Source: JBGSBR01 sp041730495 (GTDB taxonomy: Bacteria; Patescibacteriota; Microgenomatia; UBA1406; GWC2-37-13). Taken from it: a stretch of DNA of 64,000 nucleotides. A model generated the notes under the pieces. The model made no database searches, had not been told where the DNA came from, and saw nothing but the letters and a program-made list of their open reading frames with translations. The first letter of the stretch is position 1. The number at the start of each line of letters is the position of its first letter. The stretch spans positions 1-64,000 of the forward strand of contig JBGSBR010000006.1 of the NCBI GenBank assembly GCA_041730495.1. Direction: 5' to 3'. The position numbers and the translations under genes were made by a program. This document shows positions 18,928 through 28,202 of the stretch, piece by piece.

Positions 18928-21900
18928 ATGACAGAGACTAGACCAGTGCTTACTCGACCAGATTTTACTGGATCTGAAGAGCAGCTCAGCGCTCTCCCAA
19001 ACTCCCTTCAATGTCGCCTACTTCTCCGCCATCAACAAGGTCGTAGTATTTATGACACAAGTCGAGATATCACTCCTGCGCCAGAGATTATAGAAAATGC
19101 TTTAGTACCTGGCGAAATTGACGCACTCTGTCTAGATATTCGTAGTATTTCCCAGGTAGAAAGTACCACCTACTGGCAGAATCAACAGCTTCAACAAGCT
19201 GGTGAGACGACTACACCAGTAGCCGCAGAGCTCCGTCGCAGACAGATGACTAAATGGGGCGAAAATCTCATACAAAATGCCAGTAAGCCCGACACTGAAG
19301 GACGACTTAATCTCTTAAAAAAATTATTACCACCAACAGTAGTCGAAAGCAATGATGCAGGTGCTATCGCAGATCAACTATACAAAACATATAAATATGA
19401 TGATTCGACGCAAGAACTTAAAAGCCCGAAAGCATTTGTAGATCAAGTCGTCGCATCATTTAATAATAGTTATGATCACTTTTCTAAACCAGGTACTACC
19501 TGGAAAGCAGATGTCACCTGGCTTGCGAGCCAGCTTTACGGTAAAGATATCGCAGCTAAACTTATTACAGAGATTATCGACGCACAAACTGAGCTCCGAT
19601 TCATGGGTGGCATAATCGCCAAGCGCAACTTTAGTACAGCAATGGCAAATCCTCAACCACTTGCAGATGCAGATAAGCTACTTCTCGATAACGCTAAATA
19701 TGTGCTCGAAAATAACCGTATGCCAGTAATCACGAGTCGTCGTCAAGTGAATGCTGCACCGACAACGACGAATGCACGACCTACCACTAATCCTCTACCC
19801 CGCGCACCACTTGTAGTACCATCAGGTGTATCTGATGATTCAGATGTGTTAGCAAGTATCCGTAATGACTTCGTAACTGCTGGTGATCCGACACAGCCAC
19901 CTAGCGATGGGACTCCACCTATAGATTTATCAGATATTTCTGAACTCAATCCTACTATATTTGAAACTAAAGAATTTCCTTCAACCCAGGTGGAACTTAT
20001 CGGTGAAGAAGAGAAATTCAAAATAGTAATCTCTCCTGACATCGTGAAAAAAGCTAATAATGATATGCTAAATCGCTCTTGGAGTAGTGGCAATTTTAAA
20101 GAAGAAGGTGGTGTTTTTATTGGAAAAAAATATAAAACAGCTGCTGGAGAGACTTGGACTGAAGTAGTAGATTATTTACCCGCTGATTCCACTAACAGTA
20201 CGTCAGGTGAGCTTAATTTTACAGATGATAGTTGGGGAAACCTTAATACGACTGTAGACCGACTAAATAAACAAAATGGTACAGATTTTCTTATAGTCGG
20301 TTGGGCTCATACACATCCTGAAGGATGGCAAGGAATGATGAGTGGGCAGGATGACTTTATAAACCAAAACCTCTTCCCTATCGATGGACAGTTTGCCTAT
20401 GTCTTCGGTGCTGGACAAGATAAGAATGCTCCTTTAAGCATTGATAAAACCATGACTGATACTCACGCTTTTTTTTCGAAAGATGGTTCCGGTAGTAACT
20501 ACGGATTTTATTCTAAACAAAAAGGTATCTACATGCAAAAATCTACATATAATAGTTCCGAAACTCCTTTAAAAGTGACAGCACGAAGATCTAAAGCTTC
20601 AACAGGGCAAGTAGTAGAATCTACACCTTTGCCGCATGCACGAGCAGCAGATGCAACCGTATTTGATGATATCTTTGGTCCACGTCGAGATGAACCTACT
20701 CATAAAAAAGATAAACCACCAAAACGAGTCACAGCTACCAGCTTACTACCACCGCTACCTGTATCAGGCTTAGCTGTAAATGATGAAGCAACAACTACCG
20801 AACCTGATCCAGCTACTCAAGCTGATGCTGCTATCGAACCACCCACTCCAACTACCGATGAAATAACCATCGACAATCTATCAGCAGATATCAAAATCGA
20901 TGCTGCACGCAAATTTATTGATAAATTTACACAACAATTTGAAGTCGACTTGCGCGCGAATGTAAATAAGAAAAACCTTCAGTCGCATGCACCAGAAATC
21001 ACTTCATTAAGACAATCCATTGTAAATCGTTTACGTACTGAGGCTACTAGCGATGAAGGTATTACTGATAAATTACTTGAAGAGATCCTTCAAGCTGCTG
21101 CTTGGAATCCCGAGTGTCTACAATCATTGGGTACCCAATTTGATAAGCAACTTCCAGTAACTCTCTTTAAACGAGGATCTGGTGCTCTTGATCCTCAGAC
21201 AACAACTTCACATGATCTCGTAACTAGCTTTAAAGCTGCTTTAACTGAATCATTTAAAAAAAAATACGAAGATACAATTAAAGTCGTTTCAAACTTACTA
21301 ACTGGCGATACTCTGATACAACCATATCGGGATAGAATACTTGAGTTAGATCAAAAACTGGTCACTATTGAAGCAGAAATTGATGCAAATGCAGTTCCAC
21401 CTTTTAATGAATATAATTCACGATCCAGTAGAGTGATAGGTGCTATTGGTGAAGTCAGAAACGCAGTTGACTCAACTCAAGATGCACTAAAACGACGTGG
21501 CGGATATATCTCGATGTGGATCGAAGAGCTACCACTTGGTATAAGAATTTCACCCAGATCCGAACCACTACCAACACCAATACCTGCTGAGCAAACTAGA
21601 GTCGTAGACACTAAACAAGCTGAAAAAGATGGCCGGTACTTTGCAGATTCCCTCACTACAGCTATAGTGACTGCCAAGCTCCCTTATGACTCTAATCACG
21701 GATTTCAAAATAAACAATCAATCGATTCTCAGCTTCATGCAAGCAAAGAAACTACAAACTATTTACAAACTACAGATAATCTTGTTTCCAAGATGCAAGA
21801 CTTAGTAGATTTAAGATCTTCTGATTTATTTGCAAGTAGAGATGCTTTAAAACGTCACCATTTACTTATAACTCTTTCACAAGATCCTGCAGAGCTAAAA

Positions 21901-23349
21901 AAATATAGCGCAAACCTCACTCTACCACCTGCTGGACACACTGCTTTGAGTTATGTAATGTGGAATCAACACGAGGGTGATATGGTACGCAAAGGTGCAC
22001 CTTTTACATATAGCTTTATCCTCCCTGACAAACAAGCACGAGAGCTGACAGAACAAGCAGCGTCAAACCCTCATTTTGATGAAATAATAGCTGCAATGAT
22101 GAAAAATACCCATGGAGATTTATATGAAAAATCTAAAGCAAGTATCTGGCCACATACTGCTACAGCTGTTTTACGTATGACCGCTGACAATAGACTCGTC
22201 GAAGTCACAGGCTATCAATCTGAAAATACTCACGTTGCTAATTCATTAGTAGATATTGCCAGAAAAGAAGCCACTTCACCAAGTGATGTTAATAAAACAG
22301 AAGCCACAACTCTCATCCAAAACGTAAAACAAGCACTAGATAGTACTAATACATCCTTGGCAGAACGTACAGCTATCGTTGACAAACTAATGGAAGTATT
22401 TTCAACTAACGCAACAAGTTCTGGTAACTTAAGAGATTTAAATAATCTGAAAGATGAACTTTCCACAACTTTGATTTATCTTACCCCGAGTGCCTTAGTG
22501 TCTACATTTAAAACTAATCCAGAGTTACTCAGAAGAGTAGTCCAATCACGTGTTGGTTTACTTTTTGTTCGACGCATGATCAATGATCCACTGCTGCGTA
22601 CAAGAAATGCTGATACAGTACCTCTGTATAATGCTATCACCAGCGACTTTGTTACCTTTGACAAGATTCTGCATGAACTAAGATTAGAGACTCATGTACC
22701 TCAAGGGGTCGACACAAGTTCTATGAACCCGGATGATTTTGATCGCTTATTAAAAGCAGATGAGTTACAGAAGACCTTTAAACAACTCCGTGAATACCGT
22801 GTTATCAAAGCTACTGAAACTATCTTTGCAAATACAGGTTTAAGACCAGAGCAAAGAAACAAACTTTATAAGCAATTAATTCTAGCCGCACCCAATGAAC
22901 TTAATGTCATCAGAAAAATAAGTACAGGGAAAGATAATGTTGAAATGGACTTACCTCTCACCACGGAAATTGTTTATAGCATTGCTGAAAAACCATCTAT
23001 GCTAAAAGAAATAATTGAGACTAAACCTACTATAACACTAGATAAAGTCAAATATGCGAAAGGAACTGCAAAAGCACGTGGCACAATTGATAGATTCAGA
23101 CTAAAAGGTGAAGATCCTATGAGTCCTGAGCTAACTGACCGTAATTATCGTGTTAACTTTGCCATGTTTGAGCAAATGAAAGCAGACAAACTGTTACCGT
23201 TTACCAATGCAGAGTTGTTAGAACTTACCCATGCTGCAGTTATCTTATCAAAACGTGATCCAAGGCTTTATGACAGATTATTTGGCTCAGATAATCTCAC
23301 AACAACCGCAGCTATACGCGCACTCACTGCCATTTTGATTCTCAAATAA
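18928..23349 (+). CDS. Giant 1473-aa protein with JAMM/MPN isopeptidase-like domain
   Basis: Residues ~365-515 form a JAB1/MPN metalloprotease-like domain. A strand with EEGGVFIG gives the conserved glutamate, and GWAHTHPEGW gives the two zinc histidines (H461, H463). The loop then reads MMSGQDD, with S472 and D475. In the classical JAMM motif the aspartate is 11 residues after the second histidine, but here it is 12, so the loop carries one extra residue. Known members remove ubiquitin-like tags or cut peptides. The rest is helical with Pro/Thr linkers near 255-300 and 570-640, and no membrane segment or signal is seen. An extended -10 (TGCTATACT) ends at 18917, 10 nt before the ATG. It follows the 2322-aa gene by 53 bp but has its own promoter. 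Confidence 0.82.
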   Translation: MTETRPVLTRPDFTGSEEQLSALPNSLQCRLLLRHQQGRSIYDTSRDITPAPEIIENALVPGEIDALCLDIRSISQVESTTYWQNQQLQQAGETTTPVAAELRRRQMTKWGENLIQNASKPDTEGRLNLLKKLLPPTVVESNDAGAIADQLYKTYKYDDSTQELKSPKAFVDQVVASFNNSYDHFSKPGTTWKADVTWLASQLYGKDIAAKLITEIIDAQTELRFMGGIIAKRNFSTAMANPQPLADADKLLLDNAKYVLENNRMPVITSRRQVNAAPTTTNARPTTNPLPRAPLVVPSGVSDDSDVLASIRNDFVTAGDPTQPPSDGTPPIDLSDISELNPTIFETKEFPSTQVELIGEEEKFKIVISPDIVKKANNDMLNRSWSSGNFKEEGGVFIGKKYKTAAGETWTEVVDYLPADSTNSTSGELNFTDDSWGNLNTTVDRLNKQNGTDFLIVGWAHTHPEGWQGMMSGQDDFINQNLFPIDGQFAYVFGAGQDKNAPLSIDKTMTDTHAFFSKDGSGSNYGFYSKQKGIYMQKSTYNSSETPLKVTARRSKASTGQVVESTPLPHARAADATVFDDIFGPRRDEPTHKKDKPPKRVTATSLLPPLPVSGLAVNDEATTTEPDPATQADAAIEPPTPTTDEITIDNLSADIKIDAARKFIDKFTQQFEVDLRANVNKKNLQSHAPEITSLRQSIVNRLRTEATSDEGITDKLLEEILQAAAWNPECLQSLGTQFDKQLPVTLFKRGSGALDPQTTTSHDLVTSFKAALTESFKKKYEDTIKVVSNLLTGDTLIQPYRDRILELDQKLVTIEAEIDANAVPPFNEYNSRSSRVIGAIGEVRNAVDSTQDALKRRGGYISMWIEELPLGIRISPRSEPLPTPIPAEQTRVVDTKQAEKDGRYFADSLTTAIVTAKLPYDSNHGFQNKQSIDSQLHASKETTNYLQTTDNLVSKMQDLVDLRSSDLFASRDALKRHHLLITLSQDPAELKKYSANLTLPPAGHTALSYVMWNQHEGDMVRKGAPFTYSFILPDKQARELTEQAASNPHFDEIIAAMMKNTHGDLYEKSKASIWPHTATAVLRMTADNRLVEVTGYQSENTHVANSLVDIARKEATSPSDVNKTEATTLIQNVKQALDSTNTSLAERTAIVDKLMEVFSTNATSSGNLRDLNNLKDELSTTLIYLTPSALVSTFKTNPELLRRVVQSRVGLLFVRRMINDPLLRTRNADTVPLYNAITSDFVTFDKILHELRLETHVPQGVDTSSMNPDDFDRLLKADELQKTFKQLREYRVIKATETIFANTGLRPEQRNKLYKQLILAAPNELNVIRKISTGKDNVEMDLPLTTEIVYSIAEKPSMLKEIIETKPTITLDKVKYAKGTAKARGTIDRFRLKGEDPMSPELTDRNYRVNFAMFEQMKADKLLPFTNAELLELTHAAVILSKRDPRLYDRLFGSDNLTTTAAIRALTAILILK

Positions 23350-23385
23350 CCTTACATCGTCGGCTTCTATTGAGTACACTTTAGT

Positions 23386-26300
23386 ATGCGTGAAAGTGCA
23401 TTTGGTGAACTCGTATCACAAGACATTCAAGAACCAGCAAAAACAGAAGTAAAACCCAATCCTTACTTCATTTCTCGCATGTCTCTCCTACCCAAAGATT
23501 GGGAAAAACGAGAAGCACTCAAAAATGTGATGTTTGGTGCTGCCACCCTGGTAGCAAGTGGTGGCATGGCCGCTATCACTGCAGAGCGTACGTTCCCTGG
23601 GTTGATTCCACAGTTCTTCGATCAATTAAAGACATCTTTGGATACCACAAATCTTCGTACGACTGCTGAAACCGAGTTTCAAGATTACGGAAATGAGTTT
23701 TTCGATACCTTGGGAGCTCAGATGTACTCTGAGATCAAAACAGAAAACCCTCAAGCCTTACAAGAAATACCTTATGCTCCGCTACAAATAAAAGAGCTGC
23801 AACGCGCAGATCGTAAAGCGTATCCATCTCCCCCACCCGATGAAGTCAGACATTATCTCACTCCTACTGGGCATGCAGATATAGCAGAGGGCATTGTCGA
23901 TATGTATTTACTGGGTAAAATCAACTTTGCAGGGCAAAATGAAAACATACCATTAACTACTGGTCAGATACAAGCTCAGGCAGATAAACTCGTGGCCCAA
24001 ATTCAAACTCAGCTTGAGCTGACATTGCTGCGTACACGTCACGAAAAGCATAAGTCGCCCACTAAAATTAGCACCTTAAATAAAGCTAAATACCATGAAC
24101 AAAATCCTCAAGCCACTGATCACCATGTCAGTCAAGCACTTCTTACTCGTGGTGATGTCATGCAAGAGATCGCGGACTTCATGATCGCACATGAGGCCGC
24201 ACTTCCTGGTATGACTATTAACTCAGCTAAACTGCAAGAGAACATCAGCGATGAGATCTCACCTGGTAAATATATCCAAACTCATGAATATCGTGATCAA
24301 GCACTTGAACATCTTCAAACTCGTCAAGCTTACAAAGATTTTGAAGCTTTGTTGCACGCAACCCAAGAAGATGAGTGCACGTTGAGTATCGAAACAGATC
24401 TTCCACCAGTACAAGATTTATTAGAGCAAACACCAATTGAGTTTCAGACATGGTTTGCACATCACTACCGAGATCAACACGGTTCTTTCAAACCTGGTGC
24501 TGAAAGCTTACTACGCAATGCAGTGAATTTATCACATAACGGTAAACTAAACTTGTTGAGTATCGGCACACACGTCATGCAACCATGGGAGTTCTTCGAT
24601 CAAGTCTGTCTTGAGAAACCCACTGTTTTAGCTAAATCTAACCGTCTGCCTGCTTCACTTTTGACAGCTGCCGGATTAATACCAGGCGCAGCCGCGATTA
24701 CTTCGCTTTTCCAAAAAGGACTCTCGGTCATGAAACACTGGGGCAGAAAAACTGATGTCACGGGTTACTCAAGGAGAAGATTCCTCCAAGGAAGTTTAGC
24801 TCTTGGCACGACATTAGTAGTGGGTCAAACTCTAGCACGTCCAGAAACAACCGCTGCCGCAGCAAGCATCTCGCGAGACTTTGCACAAAAATTTAGCCCA
24901 GAAGCACTTGCCAACTTCGATGTACAACTTGGACAACTCATGCGAGAAAATCCGTTAGCTTTATTACCTGGACCTATTTATCTCAAAGACACCAACAATA
25001 CTCTGATCGAGCAAACCAATCTCACACAACGTGAAGATTGTGACTTTGATGCAGAGATTCCACGCGCACAACTTGAAACATTATTTTCATTACAAACTGG
25101 TGTCGAAGATAGTAACTTTTTCGATCACAATGGCTGTGATCCTCGTGGTCTCGCCCGTGCAGTCGACAATGTCCGTAAAGGCAAGATGGAAGGCGCATCG
25201 ACAATCACGATGCAAGTAGTCGAGATGCTGTCTCTCAATCCTGATGAGCGTAAACAAACACTGCTAGACAAGAAACAAGCTGTCGAGTGGAAAGCTACGG
25301 AAATACTGCTTGCTTCTACCTGGGAAAAAGCACTGACAGAACAATTGGGTAGTAAGCGTGCCGCCAAAGAGCATATTCTCAAACTGTACTTAAACGCAGC
25401 TCCATACGGCAGCAATATCATCGGTATCAAAGCCGCAGCCAAAGAATACTTTGATAAAGAACTCAAAGATCTCAGTAAACAAGAAATGGTTTTCCTCGTC
25501 GGTTTGCCTCAAGGACCATCATTGTATGATCCACGAATTGATGAACATGCCTCATTTGAAAGATATAAATCTGTTCTTAATCTATTGATGTTAAAAAATC
25601 GCATTAGCTCACAAGAATATTTCAGATTCAAACCTCAACCAAAAGTTAAGCCACTGAACTTTGAGATACATGAGCCAACTGAACAAATAGATACAAAAAG
25701 TTTCCAGTTGTATGTATCGCAAACTGCTCGAGAAAATATTCCAGCTGATCGCCTTGCAGAAGGTTTAGATATTACGACTTCACTAGATCTGCGTTTACAA
25801 AAAAATGTCTTAAAAATATCTGATGAATTTTTCAAAAATAATACTACTGCACTTCATGCCAATCATGCTGATGTAATTATCAGAGATGCAGATACTGGTG
25901 AGATACTTGCTTTTACCGGAGATCCTACTCAAGAGCTCACAGCAGACGGATTTGCCAAATTTATCACAAGTACTCAAGCACTCATTCAAGGTACCCTCGA
26001 AGCAGATTCTCAGCTTGATATGACTGCCAATACCCTGGCTGATCTTGCACTACAATCACCTGATGCAAGAAATACAGCTTCTGTATCATGGAAATATGCT
26101 CTTAAAACTAAAGATAGATATCCTTGGATCAGACTTGCTCAGCACATAGGTACGACAGGATTTCTAGATATCGCCAAGCGTATTGGTTTGATCGATCGTT
26201 ATGATGATATACAAGCCAGATCATGGACTACCTCCGCAGGTGACAATCTTAAAACGAATCTACTTCGCTTGGTAAACTCATACGGAGTAATCAGTAATAA

Positions 26301-26709
26301 TGGAACACGCATAGAATCAAGCCCGATCAGTCGTATAGTCCAACACAATCATCTCGCGTATGAAGTCGATCGTACGCTCTCACAGCAAACAGTGATCGAT
26401 CCACATGTTGCTCAAGTCATCACTAGTGCGACACATGATGCGGGTACCGATCTTTCTTTTATAGCTGACATCGTTACAGAAAAAAATCGTACTAGTAGCC
26501 TGTGGTCTGTCGGTACTGTAAAAACTGCTACTGGTCGTAGACTCAGTATTGGTACTGTGCTTCATTCATACGAAACAGATCATGAAGATAAAGTTGTCAA
26601 AGACCAGTATGGGAGACCTAAAAAATTAGCGTTGGCTTGGAGTGATACTGAACAGAAGAATAATCCTGCATATAAACTATTACAAGAGATCGCTTTACAG
26701 CTTAACTAA
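23386..26709 (+). CDS. Membrane-anchored GT51 transglycosylase with degenerate transpeptidase (class A PBP-like)
   Basis: The 1107-aa chain has a hydrophobic segment at ~42-62 and a helical region to ~420. A second segment follows at ~425-445, then GYSRRRFLQG (RRR at 463-465) and a third segment. This topology would put the next domain outside the cell. Residues ~565-740 are a peptidoglycan glycosyltransferase 51: EDSNFFDHNG (E574), EGASTITMQ (from 602), ILKLYLN, and DLSKQEMVFLVGLPQGPS. The C-terminal part aligns with a penicillin-binding transpeptidase (LDLRLQKNV, QHIGTTGFLDIAKRIGL). I find no SxxK or SxN, and only a KTATG-like remnant of KTG. It should polymerise glycan strands but not cross-link them. 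The -10 TACACT ends 5 nt before the ATG. Confidence 0.88.
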   Translation: MRESAFGELVSQDIQEPAKTEVKPNPYFISRMSLLPKDWEKREALKNVMFGAATLVASGGMAAITAERTFPGLIPQFFDQLKTSLDTTNLRTTAETEFQDYGNEFFDTLGAQMYSEIKTENPQALQEIPYAPLQIKELQRADRKAYPSPPPDEVRHYLTPTGHADIAEGIVDMYLLGKINFAGQNENIPLTTGQIQAQADKLVAQIQTQLELTLLRTRHEKHKSPTKISTLNKAKYHEQNPQATDHHVSQALLTRGDVMQEIADFMIAHEAALPGMTINSAKLQENISDEISPGKYIQTHEYRDQALEHLQTRQAYKDFEALLHATQEDECTLSIETDLPPVQDLLEQTPIEFQTWFAHHYRDQHGSFKPGAESLLRNAVNLSHNGKLNLLSIGTHVMQPWEFFDQVCLEKPTVLAKSNRLPASLLTAAGLIPGAAAITSLFQKGLSVMKHWGRKTDVTGYSRRRFLQGSLALGTTLVVGQTLARPETTAAAASISRDFAQKFSPEALANFDVQLGQLMRENPLALLPGPIYLKDTNNTLIEQTNLTQREDCDFDAEIPRAQLETLFSLQTGVEDSNFFDHNGCDPRGLARAVDNVRKGKMEGASTITMQVVEMLSLNPDERKQTLLDKKQAVEWKATEILLASTWEKALTEQLGSKRAAKEHILKLYLNAAPYGSNIIGIKAAAKEYFDKELKDLSKQEMVFLVGLPQGPSLYDPRIDEHASFERYKSVLNLLMLKNRISSQEYFRFKPQPKVKPLNFEIHEPTEQIDTKSFQLYVSQTARENIPADRLAEGLDITTSLDLRLQKNVLKISDEFFKNNTTALHANHADVIIRDADTGEILAFTGDPTQELTADGFAKFITSTQALIQGTLEADSQLDMTANTLADLALQSPDARNTASVSWKYALKTKDRYPWIRLAQHIGTTGFLDIAKRIGLIDRYDDIQARSWTTSAGDNLKTNLLRLVNSYGVISNNGTRIESSPISRIVQHNHLAYEVDRTLSQQTVIDPHVAQVITSATHDAGTDLSFIADIVTEKNRTSSLWSVGTVKTATGRRLSIGTVLHSYETDHEDKVVKDQYGRPKKLALAWSDTEQKNNPAYKLLQEIALQLN

Positions 26710-27749
26710 GCTCCGCCTGTTTCTGCTTCGAGACTATTCTTGATACTTTGCCAGATGAAAAGCAATGCAGCAATAGCTGAGCTTGCACCAGCAATTTTCA
26801 TAAAAGCTTTCTTTTTCTCATCCATAGTCAGATCTTTGTTATAAAAATCGACTACATCTTTCATCATCGCTACAGCTTCCGGTTTCTTAGCAAGCTGCGG
26901 ATCAATGCTGTTTAGCATACTTGTAACTTTTTCTGCTTTCTTTTTTACATCTTTTTCATTCTTGACCTCTGCCGAAAGTGCTTGCATTTTTTGATCAATT
27001 ACACCCAATGGATTTTCTTGAACTTGATCTAGAGAGGCATCAGGATTGAGCTGAGTTGCGAGTTTTTCGACGGCATTTGCGATCGGTGTCCCATCAGCAT
27101 TGACGAGATTAGCAGCTGCTTTTTGACTTTCAAGCTGAGTTGAAATAGCATTTAAACGAGTAATTTCAGCTATACATTGCTCGACTCTTGTTTGAGTGGC
27201 CGCTATATTATCAGCACTATCTGGTATTGCTTTTAGTTCTATGATATTTCTTTGATATTTAGCTACTTGTGCTCGCACTTCAGCCATTTCTAGCTTGATC
27301 TCAGCCAGACTGAAGTCGAAACCTAAGGCTTTAATCTGAGGATTTTCATTTTTACGATAGGCTTCAAGTTGTTTATTGAGACTGACATCAGCCTTTACTT
27401 CTGCTTTTTTATCTCCTTTTAATGCCTCTCGACGTACCTGTGCATGGCCAGCAACAAGTTCTAATGCATTTCTAGCATCAGCTCCAGGTTGTAGACCTTC
27501 AGCTGCTGTGGTGGCAATTACAGTATTCTCTTGTTGTTGATCAGGAGTTAATGTTCCTGAGGTTTCTGTCGTAGGAGGTGTGGCTGCCTCTGCCGTTACT
27601 GGTGTTTCAGTAGCTTGACCTTGTTTTGCTTGTATCCTATCTATCAGGTTACCTACTGGCGTAGCATTGGCACCAGCATCAGGTGTAGTAATGACCGGTT
27701 TTGTATCGACTGTTAGTCTAGCCGCTGCTCCACCAGCTTCAATAGTCAT
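26706..27749 (-). CDS. Coiled-coil protein with C-terminal membrane anchor
   Basis: This 347-aa protein is of unknown family. Residues 1-75 are a low-complexity Ala/Pro/Thr-rich stretch. Residues ~95-300 are helical, with a probable coiled coil around AEIKLEMAEVRAQVAKYQR. Near the C-terminus a single hydrophobic helix (about residues 318-336, IAGASSAIAALLFIW) is followed by a short polar tail, as in tail-anchored proteins. It starts one base after the stop of the 129-aa gene upstream, so the two form an operon. Its stop codon overlaps that of the GT51 gene by four bases (CTAA). It may tether a cluster component to the membrane, but that is inference only. Confidence 0.72.
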   Translation of the reverse strand: MTIEAGGAAARLTVDTKPVITTPDAGANATPVGNLIDRIQAKQGQATETPVTAEAATPPTTETSGTLTPDQQQENTVIATTAAEGLQPGADARNALELVAGHAQVRREALKGDKKAEVKADVSLNKQLEAYRKNENPQIKALGFDFSLAEIKLEMAEVRAQVAKYQRNIIELKAIPDSADNIAATQTRVEQCIAEITRLNAISTQLESQKAAANLVNADGTPIANAVEKLATQLNPDASLDQVQENPLGVIDQKMQALSAEVKNEKDVKKKAEKVTSMLNSIDPQLAKKPEAVAMMKDVVDFYNKDLTMDEKKKAFMKIAGASSAIAALLFIWQSIKNSLEAETGGA

Positions 27750-27750
27750 A

Positions 27751-28140
27751 TTAGATACCTTTAAATAATAAAACTTTTTTCACGAGATCTTGTGCTTGGT
27801 CATACTCGCCTTTTAGGATAAGTGCAGAAACATTATTCACTGCGCGATGATGATACTTATCTTCATATGATGTCATCACGACGACCACCACAGGTGCAAG
27901 CTCAGAGTATTTATCATCGAGCTTCACGGCATTGATGTACAGTTGATCCATACTGAGATTTGGCTGAATCAGCTCAAGCGTGGCTTTCGCTATGTCCTGT
28001 AATTTTTCAGGTGGAGTTTCATTTGCCTCAGCGAGATTTTTGATCACTTTTAGGACCTCAGTTTCGATAAATTTACGAAACTCTTCTGTTTGTACGTATT
28101 CTTTGGCAAGATCAGCAGGACTGGGTGCGGGAGCTGTCAT
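27751..28140 (-). CDS. Small helical protein of unknown function
   Basis: The 129-aa protein has no recognised family. It is predicted all-helical, with a conspicuous PVVVVVMTSYED stretch in the middle and a basic end. Size, helical content and position at the edge of the giant-gene cluster recall the 192-aa protein at 700-1278, and the blocks around SELAPVVVVV and PNLQAEITAV could correspond. That relation is weak. It is the first gene of a two-gene operon with the membrane-anchored coiled-coil protein. A -10-like TATAGT lies only 2 nt before the ATG, so the mRNA is probably leaderless. It is divergent from the methyltransferase-like gene with 62 bp between the starts. Confidence 0.7.
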   Translation of the reverse strand: MTAPAPSPADLAKEYVQTEEFRKFIETEVLKVIKNLAEANETPPEKLQDIAKATLELIQPNLSMDQLYINAVKLDDKYSELAPVVVVVMTSYEDKYHHRAVNNVSALILKGEYDQAQDLVKKVLLFKGI

Positions 28141-28202
28141 ATACTATAACACTACTGATAAATGAACTGAAAAGCAAGTCTGAAAGCTGCTACAATGAGC
28201 TC

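Noticed and set aside
24769..24830. True Tat signal peptide in the GT51 protein
   Set aside because: The RRRFLQ motif lies at residue 463, after two earlier hydrophobic segments, so it more likely marks the positive-inside side of a membrane helix.
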